Assembly (NCBI GenBank): GCA_024638585.1
Contig: JAHEKA010000083.1
Span: 1-8,550 of the forward strand
DNA from: Rhodospirillales bacterium
GTDB taxonomy: Bacteria > Pseudomonadota > Alphaproteobacteria > SMXQ01
Direction: 5' to 3'
Length of the DNA: 8,550 nt
Part shown: in pieces, positions 1-7,483 of the stretch
How the letters are laid out: the number at the start of each line of letters is the position of its first letter
Numbering within the stretch: position 1 is the first letter of the stretch
Notes under the pieces: generated by a model
Databases searched by the model: none
What the model was told of the DNA's origin: nothing
Seen by the model: the letters and a program-made list of their open reading frames with translations, nothing else
Position numbers and translations under genes: made by a program

Positions 1-80
1 CCGAAGACGGTGCCGGACGAGAGCGCGCGCACGCGAGTTTCGAATGAAGGCGTGCCGAAGCGACAGGTTTGGCTGAGGCC

Positions 81-90
81 AGGGGGGCGG
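81..90 (+). promoter_or_regulatory. Ribosome-binding site that decides the start of the ThDP enzyme
   Basis: The purine-rich run AGGGGGGCGG ends two bases before ATG 93, with its AGGGGG core about six bases away, a good Shine-Dalgarno spacing. The upstream in-frame TTG at 69 has no comparable site, and its extra eight residues add nothing to the conserved domain. Confidence 0.6.
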
Positions 91-92
91 CA

Positions 93-1724
93 ATGGGAGC
101 GACGCCGACAGTTGCCGCAGCCCTTGTCCAAAGCCTCCAGGCGATGGGCGTCAGATACGTCTTCGGCGTGCCGAGCGGGGGTTGGGTAGACTACCTTGAG
201 GCCCTGCGCAACGCGGACGGAATTGAATTCATCCTCACCGCCCATGAAGGCGCGGCCGCCATGATGGCCGACGTCTGCGGCCGGATGGGGGAGGCTCCTG
301 GCGCCTGCTTCGGCACCTTGGGACCGGGTGCGACCAACCTCGCCACCGGGGTGGGCGGAGCCTTGCTCGATCGCTCGCCGGTGATCGCCTTCACCGATGA
401 GATGCCTGCGGAAATGCGCGGGCGTACCACGCAAATGGGGATCGACCACCAGGCGCTGTTTCGGCCCCTGACCAAGAATACCACCCGCCTCACAGCCGAT
501 TCGGTCCGGGCGACGCTGTTCGATGCGGCCCGGCTCGCCCTGGAGGTCCGGCCGGGCCCCGTCCATGTGGGTCTGCCCCTCGGTCTTTCCGCGCAACCCG
601 CCGAGCCGGAAGATGTCGATTTCAACCCCCCGCCGCCGCAAGCCGCGGCCGACCCGGCGCTGGTCCAGGAAGCCGCCCAACTGTTCGCTGCGGCGCGCAA
701 GCCGATCCTCGCCGTGGGCCTCGGCGCGGTTCATGCCAAGGTCGCGAAGAAGGTTCAAGCGCTGGCCCATAAGCACGAGATCCCGGTGGTTCTGACCCCA
801 ATGGCGAAGGGAATGCTGGCGGAGGACGATCCCTGCTACGCCGGCGTTCTGTTCCATGCCTTGAGTGACAAGGTGGGCGAGACCCACAGCCAGGCCGACC
901 TCGTTCTCGCCATCGGTTACGACCCTGTGGAGTTCAACTACGAATCTTGGCTTCCGCCCGACGCCCGCCTGGTCAGCCTGGACGTCGCGCCCGCCGATAT
1001 TGATTGCGAGCGCTATAGGTTGGCCGTTGACGCAGTCGGGGATATCGGCGAGACGCTCGACGCGCTATTGACGTTGCCGGCTTCCTCCCATGAATGGGAT
1101 CTCGGGGCATTGGCCGATCGCCGGGCGGAAATGTTCGCCCGCCTTCGTCCCTCCAACCAAGGTTTCGGTCCAAAAGCGGCCCTGGAGGTGCTGAGAGACG
1201 TCCTGCCCAGGGACGGCATCATGACCTGCGACGTCGGCGCCCATACCCATCTTATCGGCCAGCTCTGGGAGACGCCCGAACCGGGTCTCCAGATCATGAC
1301 AAATGGGTGGTCGACCATGGGATTCGGCATTCCCTCCGCCATTGCCGCCAAGCTGATGTGCCCGGAAAAGAAGGTGTGTAGCGTCGTTGGCGATGGTGGA
1401 TTCCTGATGACCGCGGGTGAGCTCTCCACGGCGATCCGCTACGGTCTCAACGTCGTCGTCATTCTTCTGACCGACAACGAGCTTGCTTTGATCCGGATCA
1501 AGCAGGAACGCAAAGACAATCGCGCCTATGGGATCGAGGTGCGAAACGAAGGTGTCGTCGGTGGCGGCTCAATCTTCGGCGTTCCGGTGCATACGGCGTG
1601 CGGCAGTGCCGAATTCCAAGATCACCTGCAAGCCGCCTTCGCGGCGGATGGCCCGGTTGTCATCGAAGCCTGCATCGATGCGAGCGAATACGACGATGTG
1701 GTGCTCCGGCCCGACAGGTCCTGA
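93..1724 (+). CDS. ThDP-dependent enzyme of the acetolactate synthase / 2-oxoacid decarboxylase superfamily
   Basis: A 543-residue protein with the three-domain layout of ThDP enzymes such as AlsS/IlvB and benzoylformate decarboxylase, at the usual length. The N-terminal pyrimidine-binding domain has GVPSG near residue 25 and a THE/RHE-like segment (AHEGAA) with the expected catalytic glutamate at E52; FGTLGPGATN lies at 73-82. The central domain carries GYDPVEFN at 275-282, which resembles the AlsS segment GYDPIEYD. The C-terminal pyrophosphate domain has GDGGF at 433 and then TDN at 460-462, where AlsS has N-D. The reaction is probably non-oxidative decarboxylation of a 2-oxoacid or carboligation; the substrate is not readable. 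I chose ATG 93 over the in-frame TTG at 69 because a strong purine-rich ribosome-binding site lies 5-12 bases before it. An aspartate dehydrogenase gene follows on the same strand. AlsS proper, sulfopyruvate-type and phenylglyoxylate-type decarboxylases are all possible. Family certain, specific name not. Confidence 0.9.
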   Translation: MGATPTVAAALVQSLQAMGVRYVFGVPSGGWVDYLEALRNADGIEFILTAHEGAAAMMADVCGRMGEAPGACFGTLGPGATNLATGVGGALLDRSPVIAFTDEMPAEMRGRTTQMGIDHQALFRPLTKNTTRLTADSVRATLFDAARLALEVRPGPVHVGLPLGLSAQPAEPEDVDFNPPPPQAAADPALVQEAAQLFAAARKPILAVGLGAVHAKVAKKVQALAHKHEIPVVLTPMAKGMLAEDDPCYAGVLFHALSDKVGETHSQADLVLAIGYDPVEFNYESWLPPDARLVSLDVAPADIDCERYRLAVDAVGDIGETLDALLTLPASSHEWDLGALADRRAEMFARLRPSNQGFGPKAALEVLRDVLPRDGIMTCDVGAHTHLIGQLWETPEPGLQIMTNGWSTMGFGIPSAIAAKLMCPEKKVCSVVGDGGFLMTAGELSTAIRYGLNVVVILLTDNELALIRIKQERKDNRAYGIEVRNEGVVGGGSIFGVPVHTACGSAEFQDHLQAAFAADGPVVIEACIDASEYDDVVLRPDRS

Positions 1725-1741
1725 CCGCATATGACGTCCAC

Positions 1742-1775
1742 GCGTTCTGCCGTCCGCGTTGACCGCGCGGAACGC
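1742..1775. other. Imperfect inverted repeat between the ThDP enzyme and aspartate dehydrogenase genes
   Basis: TCCGCG (1753-1758) and CGCGGA (1766-1771) can pair around a 7-base loop. An outer arm GCGTTC (1742-1747) can pair with GAACGC (1770-1775), so the two arrangements overlap at the edge, or combine with a left-hand bulge. The dyad begins 17 bases after the stop of the ThDP gene. No T-tract follows, so it is not a textbook Rho-independent terminator. It could attenuate, protect a 3' end, or mean nothing in such GC-rich DNA. Confidence 0.25.
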
Positions 1776-1935
1776 CACGGTCTAACTTGAATATCGCTAA
1801 GCTCGTCAACATTCTCTGAGGACATTCGGTCATGCCGGTCTCGAGGGTATCGGTCTATATCCCGCAGGAAAGAAGCCCCGACGATGGCTGAGCCGGAATC
1901 CGTCTCTCAGGGGCGCGGCGTTGGCTCATCGGCGC

Positions 1936-1945
1936 GGAAGGAAGA
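1936..1945 (+). promoter_or_regulatory. Ribosome-binding site favouring GTG 1950 for aspartate dehydrogenase
   Basis: GGAAGGAAGA sits 4-13 bases before GTG 1950, and the protein from that GTG begins directly with the first strand of the Rossmann fold. The alternative ATG at 1884 has a plausible but more distant AGGAAAG (1867-1873, ten bases away) and would add 22 low-complexity residues. Confidence 0.5.
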
Positions 1946-1949
1946 GCCG

Positions 1950-2750
1950 GTGAAGGTTGCCGTCGCCGGGCTCGGCAGCATTGGCGGAGCACTGGTCCGC
2001 AGTTTCGCGAAGGGTGGAATTCCCGGCGCGTGCCTGGCCGCGGTGGCCAGCCGGAGCAAGGATAAGGCGCGGGGCCTGCTGGCGGATGCCGGTGTCGATG
2101 CCCCGGTTCTCGACATCGCAGAGCTCGCCGGTGCCGCCGACCTCGTCGTGGAATGCGCGCCCGCAGACGTCCTCGCCGATATCGCGCGCCCGGTTCTCGG
2201 CGCGGGGAAAAAGATCATGGTGGTGAGTTGCGGCGCCCTGCTCGAACATCCGGAATTGATCGCACTCGCCGAGGAAAGCGGGGGACAGATCATCGTCCCA
2301 TCGGGCGCGCTTCTCGGGCTCGATGCGGTATCCGCGGCGGCGGAGGGCAAGATCCGATCGGTCAAGATGATCACGCGAAAACCGGTCAGGGGCCTGCTCG
2401 GTGCCCCCTATCTCGAGGAGCACGGCATCGATATCGAAGGCATCACCGAACCGATGCGCGTGTTCGAAGGGACGGCGCGTCAGGCCGCCAAAGGGTTCCC
2501 CGCCAACCTGAATGTCGCGGTTGCCCTGTCGCTTGCGGGGATCGGGCCCGATGAGACGGTGCTCGAGATTTGGGCGGACCCGAAGTTGACCCGCAACACC
2601 CACCAAATCGTCGTCGATGCGGATTCGGCGCGCTTCGAGATGGTCATCGAAAACATTCCCTCGGAGAACCCCAAGACCGGGCGCATCACCGCGCTCAGCG
2701 TGATCGCGGCGATCCGAAAATTGACCGCGCCCCTGCGCGTCGGCACCTGA
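1950..2750 (+). CDS. nadX: L-aspartate dehydrogenase, NadX type
   Basis: A 266-residue NAD(P)-dependent amino-acid dehydrogenase of the NadX (COG1712) family. The known family reaction is reversible: L-aspartate to iminoaspartate/oxaloacetate plus ammonia. The Rossmann motif GLGSIGG is at residues 7-13. A PSGALLGLDA segment is at 117-126, and FPANLNVAVALSL at 183-195 matches the conserved N-V-N-A block. NTHQIVV carries the probable catalytic histidine H218. The IENIPSENPKTGRITALS block near 235 is the usual family ending. Length fits bacterial members when translation starts at GTG 1950; ATG 1884 would give 288 residues with an unconserved, disorder-like N-terminus. It lies 225 bases after the ThDP gene on the same strand, so transcriptional linkage is possible but not proven. 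Beside a decarboxylase-like gene, a catabolic or reductive-amination role is as plausible as NAD synthesis. The protein is probably cytoplasmic, as no signal peptide is visible. Confidence 0.9.
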   Translation: MKVAVAGLGSIGGALVRSFAKGGIPGACLAAVASRSKDKARGLLADAGVDAPVLDIAELAGAADLVVECAPADVLADIARPVLGAGKKIMVVSCGALLEHPELIALAEESGGQIIVPSGALLGLDAVSAAAEGKIRSVKMITRKPVRGLLGAPYLEEHGIDIEGITEPMRVFEGTARQAAKGFPANLNVAVALSLAGIGPDETVLEIWADPKLTRNTHQIVVDADSARFEMVIENIPSENPKTGRITALSVIAAIRKLTAPLRVGT

Positions 2751-2775
2751 GGGGGAAGACGGTCAAGAACAAACC

Positions 2776-2812
2776 CCGGAATAGAGCGTCAACGCGCCCC
2801 GAGCGCTCCCGG
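2776..2812. other. Imperfect hairpin in the convergent gap
   Basis: The 178-base gap between two converging genes (2751-2928) contains CCGG (2776-2779) plus GAGCG (2784-2788), which can pair with CGCTC (2804-2808) plus CCGG (2809-2812). This gives a bulged nine-pair stem with a 15-base loop. A hairpin is the natural thing to look for here as a bidirectional terminator, but no T-run flanks either side. Nothing else in the gap stands out. Confidence 0.2.
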
Positions 2813-2928
2813 TAATTCGCCCCCCGCCGACGGGTCCGTAACCGCGGATAAGCCGAGACCAACAGAGTGCAAGGTGGGTTGTTCCGGCCGGGATCGGGCC
2901 ACAGCGCCAGCACTCCACGCGCCCGCGC

Positions 2929-3375
2929 CTACGGCGTTGCATCCAGCAGAGCGAAGGCAATGACGCAGGGTTCGCTGCCGCGGTTGATCCAGTCATGGTT
3001 GGTGCCGCGTTGCACCATCACGTCACCGGCTTTGAGATGCACCTCCTGTTCATCGTCCAGCCGCATGTCGATCTCACCCGACATCACCACCACGTAATCG
3101 ACGGTATCCGTGCGGTGCATCCGCGATGCGACTCCCGGCGCGTATTCGATGATGCGGAAGATCGACCCCCCCGGAATGGGCGGGGTAGTGACCTGCCAAT
3201 TCGCGCCGTCCCCGTCGTCGGAGAAATCCGCCGGCGTCTCGGTCGTCGTCCAGACCACGATGCTGTCGTGGCCCGGCCGGTTGGAGACGTGATTGGCCGC
3301 CTGCTCGTCAATGGTGATGACGGCACGGCCCTCGGCGTCGTGTCCGGTCACCACACGGCGAATGTTCAAAGCCAT
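2929..3375 (-). CDS. Small cupin-domain protein
   Basis: A 148-residue single-domain cupin, about 70 N-terminal residues followed by one conserved beta-barrel. Cupin motif 1 can be read with exact spacing from G81 to G100 (G-x5-H-x-T-x3-D-x6-G): H87 is kept, the second His is T89 and the Glu is D93. Motif 2 runs G117 to N131 with H127 and is one residue shorter than the textbook form. Members with this HRTDTVDY-type signature are, as I recall, common in proteobacterial degradation clusters and mostly uncharacterised. Binding of a small acid or a modified metal site is possible; catalysis is not established. AGAGGGAAA lies eight bases before the ATG at 3375 and supports the start. It is the last gene of the - strand series, 206 bases after the UbiD gene, and converges on the aspartate dehydrogenase gene. 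No signal peptide or membrane segment is seen. Confidence 0.88.
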   Translation of the reverse strand: MALNIRRVVTGHDAEGRAVITIDEQAANHVSNRPGHDSIVVWTTTETPADFSDDGDGANWQVTTPPIPGGSIFRIIEYAPGVASRMHRTDTVDYVVVMSGEIDMRLDDEQEVHLKAGDVMVQRGTNHDWINRGSEPCVIAFALLDATP

Positions 3376-3478
3376 GATCGCAGTTTCCCTCTGTCATGAT
3401 TGGCTGGGATGGGCTGGGCTGGAAGGAATGGTATCCGGGATGACGCGGCCGAGGCAACGGGACGCGCGGGACCCGAGA

Positions 3479-3504
3479 GGGCCGAAGAGACGGCCCACGG
3501 GCCG
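3479..3504. other. Mutually exclusive GC-rich hairpins between UbiD and cupin genes
   Basis: Three short blocks follow one another: GGGCCG (3479-3484), CGGCCC (3491-3496), GGGCCG (3499-3504). The middle block can pair with either neighbour: with the left one as a 6-bp stem with loop AAGAGA, or with the right one as a tight palindrome. A separate 5-bp stem TCGGG/CCCGA (3560-3564 and 3570-3574) sits eight bases beyond the UbiD stop. None has a T-tract. The gap 3376-3581 otherwise holds only GC-rich, weakly repetitive sequence. Confidence 0.3.
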
Positions 3505-3581
3505 GCGGCATGAACCGGGCGGGTCGGTGGCATCGCCGCCTTCGGCTCTGCCCGGATGGTCGGGGCTAGCCCGACATCGGG

Positions 3582-5072
3582 TCAAACATTGCCCAGCAAA
3601 TCGGGAAACTTCGCCTTGAGCGCGGCCCTGAGATCCTGGCTCACATCCACCACCGGCGGGAAGGTCCCCTTGAGCTTCTGCTCGTAGGGGATGCAGGCGT
3701 CGACCAGGATGCGATTGTTGAAATTTCCGGGCAGGTACAATGGATCCCGCTTCGAGGCCCAGGCCTTCTGGATGATATCGGTGTCCGAGATCGGGTCGAA
3801 GCGGGTGCACATCGCCCAGAGAACCTGATCCAGCTCGCCGGCATCGATGTCCTCATCGACGACGACGGTCCACTTGCCGGCATAGGCGCCCCCCTGGCAG
3901 TTGGAGGCGACGTGCAGCACGTTGCGGGCATGGCCGGGATAGCGCTGGCGGATCTGGACCACGGTGAACCGGGTCGCCGGACCCGCCGTGTGGTTCCAGA
4001 CGCCAAGGATATCGGGAAGGCTGCAGGCTTCCAGCGCCCGCCAGATCTGCGCCGCCCCGGCGACGCCCTTGAGCAGCCCGGTCTCGTCCACCGGCTTGTG
4101 CTGGGGCGCGCAGGTCAGGATCGGATTGTTGCGGTGAAGGATGGTCTTGACGTCGAGATAGGGCCGCTCGACCGAATCGTCGGAATAATAGCCCATCCAT
4201 TCGCCGAACGGCCCTTCCGGCCTGACGTTGCCGGGAACCGCTTCGCCCTCGATGGCGATTTCGGCGTCGGCAGGGATGGGAAAGCCGGTGTAGGGACCGC
4301 GCACCACGTCGATAGGCGCGCCGCGGATACCGCCGGCGAAGTCGTATTCGCTGACACCTTCGGGAAGCGGGCTGCTGGACAGCATGTAGAGCAACGGATC
4401 CTGCCCGCACAGGACCACGAATTTCATGGACTGGCCGCGTTCGAAGTTTGTGTCTCGATGGATCCGTCCGTGTTTGCCTTCGGTGATCTGGCAGCCGATG
4501 GTCTTGCCGTCGTATACCTGGCAGCGGTAGGCGCCCAGGTTGAACCAGCCGTCATCGGGGTCCTGGGTGATCACGCAGTCGGCGGTGCCGATAAAGCGGG
4601 CGTTGTCCTGTTCGTGGTGCCGCGGCACGGGGAATTTCAAAACGTCGACATCCGCACCGTCGATGACATTTTCGAGGATCGGGCCGTCATCGACCCAGCG
4701 CGGGGGGATCAGCTCCAGATTCTGCATGCGTTCGTGGTAGCGCTGTACGATGTCGACCTTGCGCTCCTGTTCGATCGGCAGGCCCAGGGTGAGGGCCACC
4801 CGCTTGACCGACGACGTCTGCCCGTAGAGGGTGCGGAAGCCCTTGGGATAGTCGGGGATGTCGTCGAACAGGATCGTCGGCGCGGTGCCACCGCTCTTTT
4901 CGGTGAGCATGTGGGTGATGGCGCCCATTTCAGCGTCCCAATGCGCCCCGCTCACCCGCTCGAGCTCGCCTAAGTTCTCGACCGCCTCCAGCCAGCCGCG
5001 CAGGCCGTCGTAATCCACCCGCAGCTGCGAACCGGAGTCCTTCTTAAAGGTGTCCGTACTGGCCTCCGCCAT
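3582..5072 (-). CDS. UbiD-family prenylated-FMN-dependent decarboxylase
   Basis: A 496-residue protein, the standard length for UbiD enzymes, which reversibly decarboxylate aromatic, heteroaromatic or alpha,beta-unsaturated acids using prenylated FMN. By alignment with fungal Fdc1 (R173, E277, E282), the catalytic triad is present as R183 in NLGAYR and E286 and E291 in PEGPFGE. Metal/phosphate ligands also fit: N178, H201 and probably E242 in SEYDFAG. No key residue is missing, so it should be active if the cofactor is supplied. The prFMN synthase UbiX is not in the window. GAGGAG six bases before ATG 5072 supports the start. It lies 98 bases after the molybdenum-enzyme gene and before the cupin gene. 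It could be housekeeping UbiD (ubiquinone synthesis), but the catabolic-looking neighbours argue for a degradative paralogue, so I give no symbol. Acts in the cytoplasm. Confidence 0.95.
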   Translation of the reverse strand: MAEASTDTFKKDSGSQLRVDYDGLRGWLEAVENLGELERVSGAHWDAEMGAITHMLTEKSGGTAPTILFDDIPDYPKGFRTLYGQTSSVKRVALTLGLPIEQERKVDIVQRYHERMQNLELIPPRWVDDGPILENVIDGADVDVLKFPVPRHHEQDNARFIGTADCVITQDPDDGWFNLGAYRCQVYDGKTIGCQITEGKHGRIHRDTNFERGQSMKFVVLCGQDPLLYMLSSSPLPEGVSEYDFAGGIRGAPIDVVRGPYTGFPIPADAEIAIEGEAVPGNVRPEGPFGEWMGYYSDDSVERPYLDVKTILHRNNPILTCAPQHKPVDETGLLKGVAGAAQIWRALEACSLPDILGVWNHTAGPATRFTVVQIRQRYPGHARNVLHVASNCQGGAYAGKWTVVVDEDIDAGELDQVLWAMCTRFDPISDTDIIQKAWASKRDPLYLPGNFNNRILVDACIPYEQKLKGTFPPVVDVSQDLRAALKAKFPDLLGNV

Positions 5073-5078
5073 AACACT

Positions 5079-5084
5079 CTCCTC
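5079..5084 (-). promoter_or_regulatory. Ribosome-binding site of the UbiD-family gene
   Basis: Read on the - strand, GAGGAG precedes ATG 5072 by six bases, a near-ideal Shine-Dalgarno sequence. It implies independent translation rather than coupling to the upstream gene, whose stop is about 90 bases away. Confidence 0.55.
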
Positions 5085-5170
5085 GATGACTCATCTTTCC
5101 CAGCGGCATTATGACGAACTGGGCGGGCGATTCCCAGCGCGGCCGCGAAACCGGGTCTGGCTGAGGCCGC

Positions 5171-7483
5171 TCAGCCGGGTCGGTTCCGCAGAATGCTCAT
5201 CATCCGTTGCGGCGTCACGGGCAGTTGCGTCACCGCGCCAGGCATGCCTATGGCGTCGTCGATGGCCGAAGCAAGGGCACCCCCCACCCCGGTGATGCCG
5301 CTTTCACCTGCCCCCTTGATCCCCAGAGGGTTGCGCGGAGACGGCGCCTCCTCAAGAAGCAGCACGTCGATCTTGGGAACCGTGCCGGCGGTCGGCATCT
5401 GGTAATCGAGGAAGGTTGCCGCCAAGGGCTCCCCGGTATCCGAATAGACGAACTCCTCATACAGGGCGCCGCCCAGGCCCTGGGCAAATCCGCCGATGAT
5501 CTGGCCCTTGACCAGCATCGGATTCACGGCGCGCCCGATATCGAAGGCGGCGAGGAAACGCTCGACCGCGATGCACCCGGTTTCGGCATCCACCTTGACC
5601 ACCGCGATATGGGCGCCGTAGGGATAGACTTGATGGTCACTGCGGAACCAGCCTTTCGACGACAATCCCGGTTCCCTTTCGCCCAAGGCCGCCGAGGTGG
5701 GAGAGAGGCTGGAGGCGACCTCACCGAGGGTGACCGACGGGCCTCCCTCCATGTCCGTGCGCACGACCTCGCCGTCGATGATGTCGAGGGCGTCCTCCGG
5801 GGCCTGCAGCATTTCGGCGGCGACATCCAGGGCCTTGGCGCGCACCTTTTCGGCGGCGATGTGGGTCGCCGACCCGGTCATGACCGTGGCCCGCGAAGCA
5901 TGGGCGCCGATACCGAATTCGATCCGGTCGGTCTGGCCGTGGACCACCCGCACCCGCCGGTAATCGACACCAAGCGTATCGGCGCAGATCTGGGCGATGA
6001 CGGTCTCGAACCCCTGGCCGAGAGAGGCGCCGCCGGTGATGACCTCGACGTTGCCGCCGGGATCGACCGAGATCTCAACCCCGTCGCGCGGGCCGAGGCC
6101 GCTTTTTTCAATGAACAGCGCCAGTCCGGCACCCACCAGCTCGCCCTCCGACCGGCGGCGTTTCATCTCGTCCTGCAGGTCCGCCCATTTGACCGCGTCG
6201 AGCGCCTTGTCGAGCAACGCAATATAGTCTCCGGAATCCATCGAGATCTTCTCGCCCAGCGCCTCCAGGGGAAGGTGATAGGGCATCTCCGCCGGCGTGA
6301 TCGCGTTGCGCCGGCGGATTTCGATGGCATCGATCCCGAGCTTCTCCGCCACGGCATCGACCAAACGCTCCCTGACGAATGTTGTTTCATAGCGGCCGGG
6401 GGCGCGGTACGTGGCGGCGGGCGTCTTGTTGGTCAGGCGCACGCGGCCGATCGCCCGGTAGGCCGGCACGCGATAGGGGCCGGGCAGAATGCCGCAGGTC
6501 ATGTGCGGGACACGAACCGCATGGGTCCTGAGATAGGCCCCCTGATCGTGAAAGAACTCGTCATCGATGGCAAGAAAGCGTCCCGAGGAATCGACGGCGG
6601 CACGGATGCGGTGACGCTGCTGGCGGGAATGATTGGCGGCGAGCATATGTTCGCGCCTGTCCTCGATCCACTTGACCGGCCGGTCGAACCGTATTGCCGC
6701 GGCGCAGGCGAGCACGTCTTCCGGATACAGCTCGCCGCGGATGCCGAACCCGCCGCCGACATGGGCTTCATAGAGATGCACGCCCGACAATGTCCGGCCA
6801 AACATGCGGGCCAGCGCCTCGCGGTTCTTATGCGGCACCTTGGCGGCGCCATGAAGCTCCAGGCGGTCCCGTGCCGCGTCGAAGCGTGCAACGACGCCAC
6901 GGGTTTCGAGAGGGACGCCTGAGTGGCGGCCGATCTTCAGATCCAGCTCGACCACCGCGTGGGCCTCGCGAAACGCCGGCTCGACGTCGCCGTATCCCTG
7001 CTCGATGACCGCCGCCTCGGTCGAATGGGCCGGGTCGAACTCAACCGGCGGCGCGTCGGCCTCGATCACCGCGGGCAAGGGCTCGATCTCGACCCTGATG
7101 AGCTCGGCTGCGTCCTCCGCGAGGTAGGGGTCTTCGGCAAAGACCGCGGCCACCGGCTCGCCGACGTATCGCACGTGTTCGGTGGCCAGGACGGGTTGGC
7201 GAAAGGCCTCAAGGGACTCGATGCGGCCTTCGCGGAAATCGATGGGCGGGATCTCAGGAATATCCTGGGCGGTCCATATGCCCACCACGCCGGGCAGGGC
7301 GGAGGCTTCCTCGGTATCGATGGCAACGACCCTGCCATGGGCGCGGTCGGAGCGCAGGATGCGCATGTGGAGCTGCCCCGGAAACGAAATATCGCCCACG
7401 AAGCGGCCGCGTCCCCTTATGAGAGGCGCATCTTCCAGGCGCGGCACTGATCGGCCTATCCACGACGTCTTTTGGTTAGCCAT
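5171..7483 (-). CDS. Xanthine dehydrogenase-family molybdopterin-binding large subunit (CoxL/CutL type)
   Basis: A 770-residue molybdenum-cofactor subunit of the xanthine dehydrogenase / aldehyde oxidase / CO-dehydrogenase-like family, at the usual length. The N-terminal a/b hammerhead domain covers roughly residues 15-140 (RGRGRFVGD, VGEPVAAVFAED). It is followed by the cofactor domains: VGGGFG at 242-247, TYRAPGR at 358-364, GASLGQGFET at 486-493, and KGAGESG with the probable catalytic base E727. The active-site loop is TYRAPGR, not the AYRCSFR of form I CO dehydrogenase, so true aerobic CO oxidation is unlikely. Hydroxylation of an N-heterocycle or aromatic acyl compound, or aldehyde oxidation, fits better. 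These enzymes normally need FAD (CoxM) and 2Fe-2S (CoxS) partners, which flank neither side here. ATG 7483 has a modest AGGA four bases upstream. The gene lies between a substrate-binding protein gene and a UbiD gene on the same strand. No Tat or Sec signal is visible; probably cytoplasmic. Confidence 0.94.
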   Translation of the reverse strand: MANQKTSWIGRSVPRLEDAPLIRGRGRFVGDISFPGQLHMRILRSDRAHGRVVAIDTEEASALPGVVGIWTAQDIPEIPPIDFREGRIESLEAFRQPVLATEHVRYVGEPVAAVFAEDPYLAEDAAELIRVEIEPLPAVIEADAPPVEFDPAHSTEAAVIEQGYGDVEPAFREAHAVVELDLKIGRHSGVPLETRGVVARFDAARDRLELHGAAKVPHKNREALARMFGRTLSGVHLYEAHVGGGFGIRGELYPEDVLACAAAIRFDRPVKWIEDRREHMLAANHSRQQRHRIRAAVDSSGRFLAIDDEFFHDQGAYLRTHAVRVPHMTCGILPGPYRVPAYRAIGRVRLTNKTPAATYRAPGRYETTFVRERLVDAVAEKLGIDAIEIRRRNAITPAEMPYHLPLEALGEKISMDSGDYIALLDKALDAVKWADLQDEMKRRRSEGELVGAGLALFIEKSGLGPRDGVEISVDPGGNVEVITGGASLGQGFETVIAQICADTLGVDYRRVRVVHGQTDRIEFGIGAHASRATVMTGSATHIAAEKVRAKALDVAAEMLQAPEDALDIIDGEVVRTDMEGGPSVTLGEVASSLSPTSAALGEREPGLSSKGWFRSDHQVYPYGAHIAVVKVDAETGCIAVERFLAAFDIGRAVNPMLVKGQIIGGFAQGLGGALYEEFVYSDTGEPLAATFLDYQMPTAGTVPKIDVLLLEEAPSPRNPLGIKGAGESGITGVGGALASAIDDAIGMPGAVTQLPVTPQRMMSILRNRPG

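Noticed and set aside
1..92. Possible end of an upstream gene, or start of a divergent gene, at the left edge
   Set aside because: A + strand frame ends at TGA 45-47, another ends at TGA 74-76, and a - strand frame reads sensibly with GC-rich third positions (FGTPSFETRVRALSSG). With under 100 bases, no clear start and no motif, none can be preferred.
1787..1820. TTGAAT followed 17 bases later by CATTCT as a promoter for aspartate dehydrogenase
   Set aside because: The -35 is a partial match and the -10 matches only two of six positions; this is within chance expectation.
3912..4973. 353-codon open frame on the + strand opposite the UbiD gene
   Set aside because: Same antisense effect; the - strand frame has every UbiD catalytic residue and the right length, and the + strand translation matches no family I know.
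5207..7450. Very long open frames (571 and 175 codons) on the + strand opposite the molybdenum subunit, in one shared frame
   Set aside because: They are exact antisense shadows: strong G/C third-position bias in the real gene suppresses stop codons on the other strand. The translation is Arg/Gly/Asp-rich with no recognisable domain, while the - strand protein has all the family motifs.
5171..7483. Carbon monoxide dehydrogenase large subunit (true CoxL)
   Set aside because: The form I active-site loop AYRCSFR is absent (TYRAPGR instead), and coxM and coxS are not adjacent.
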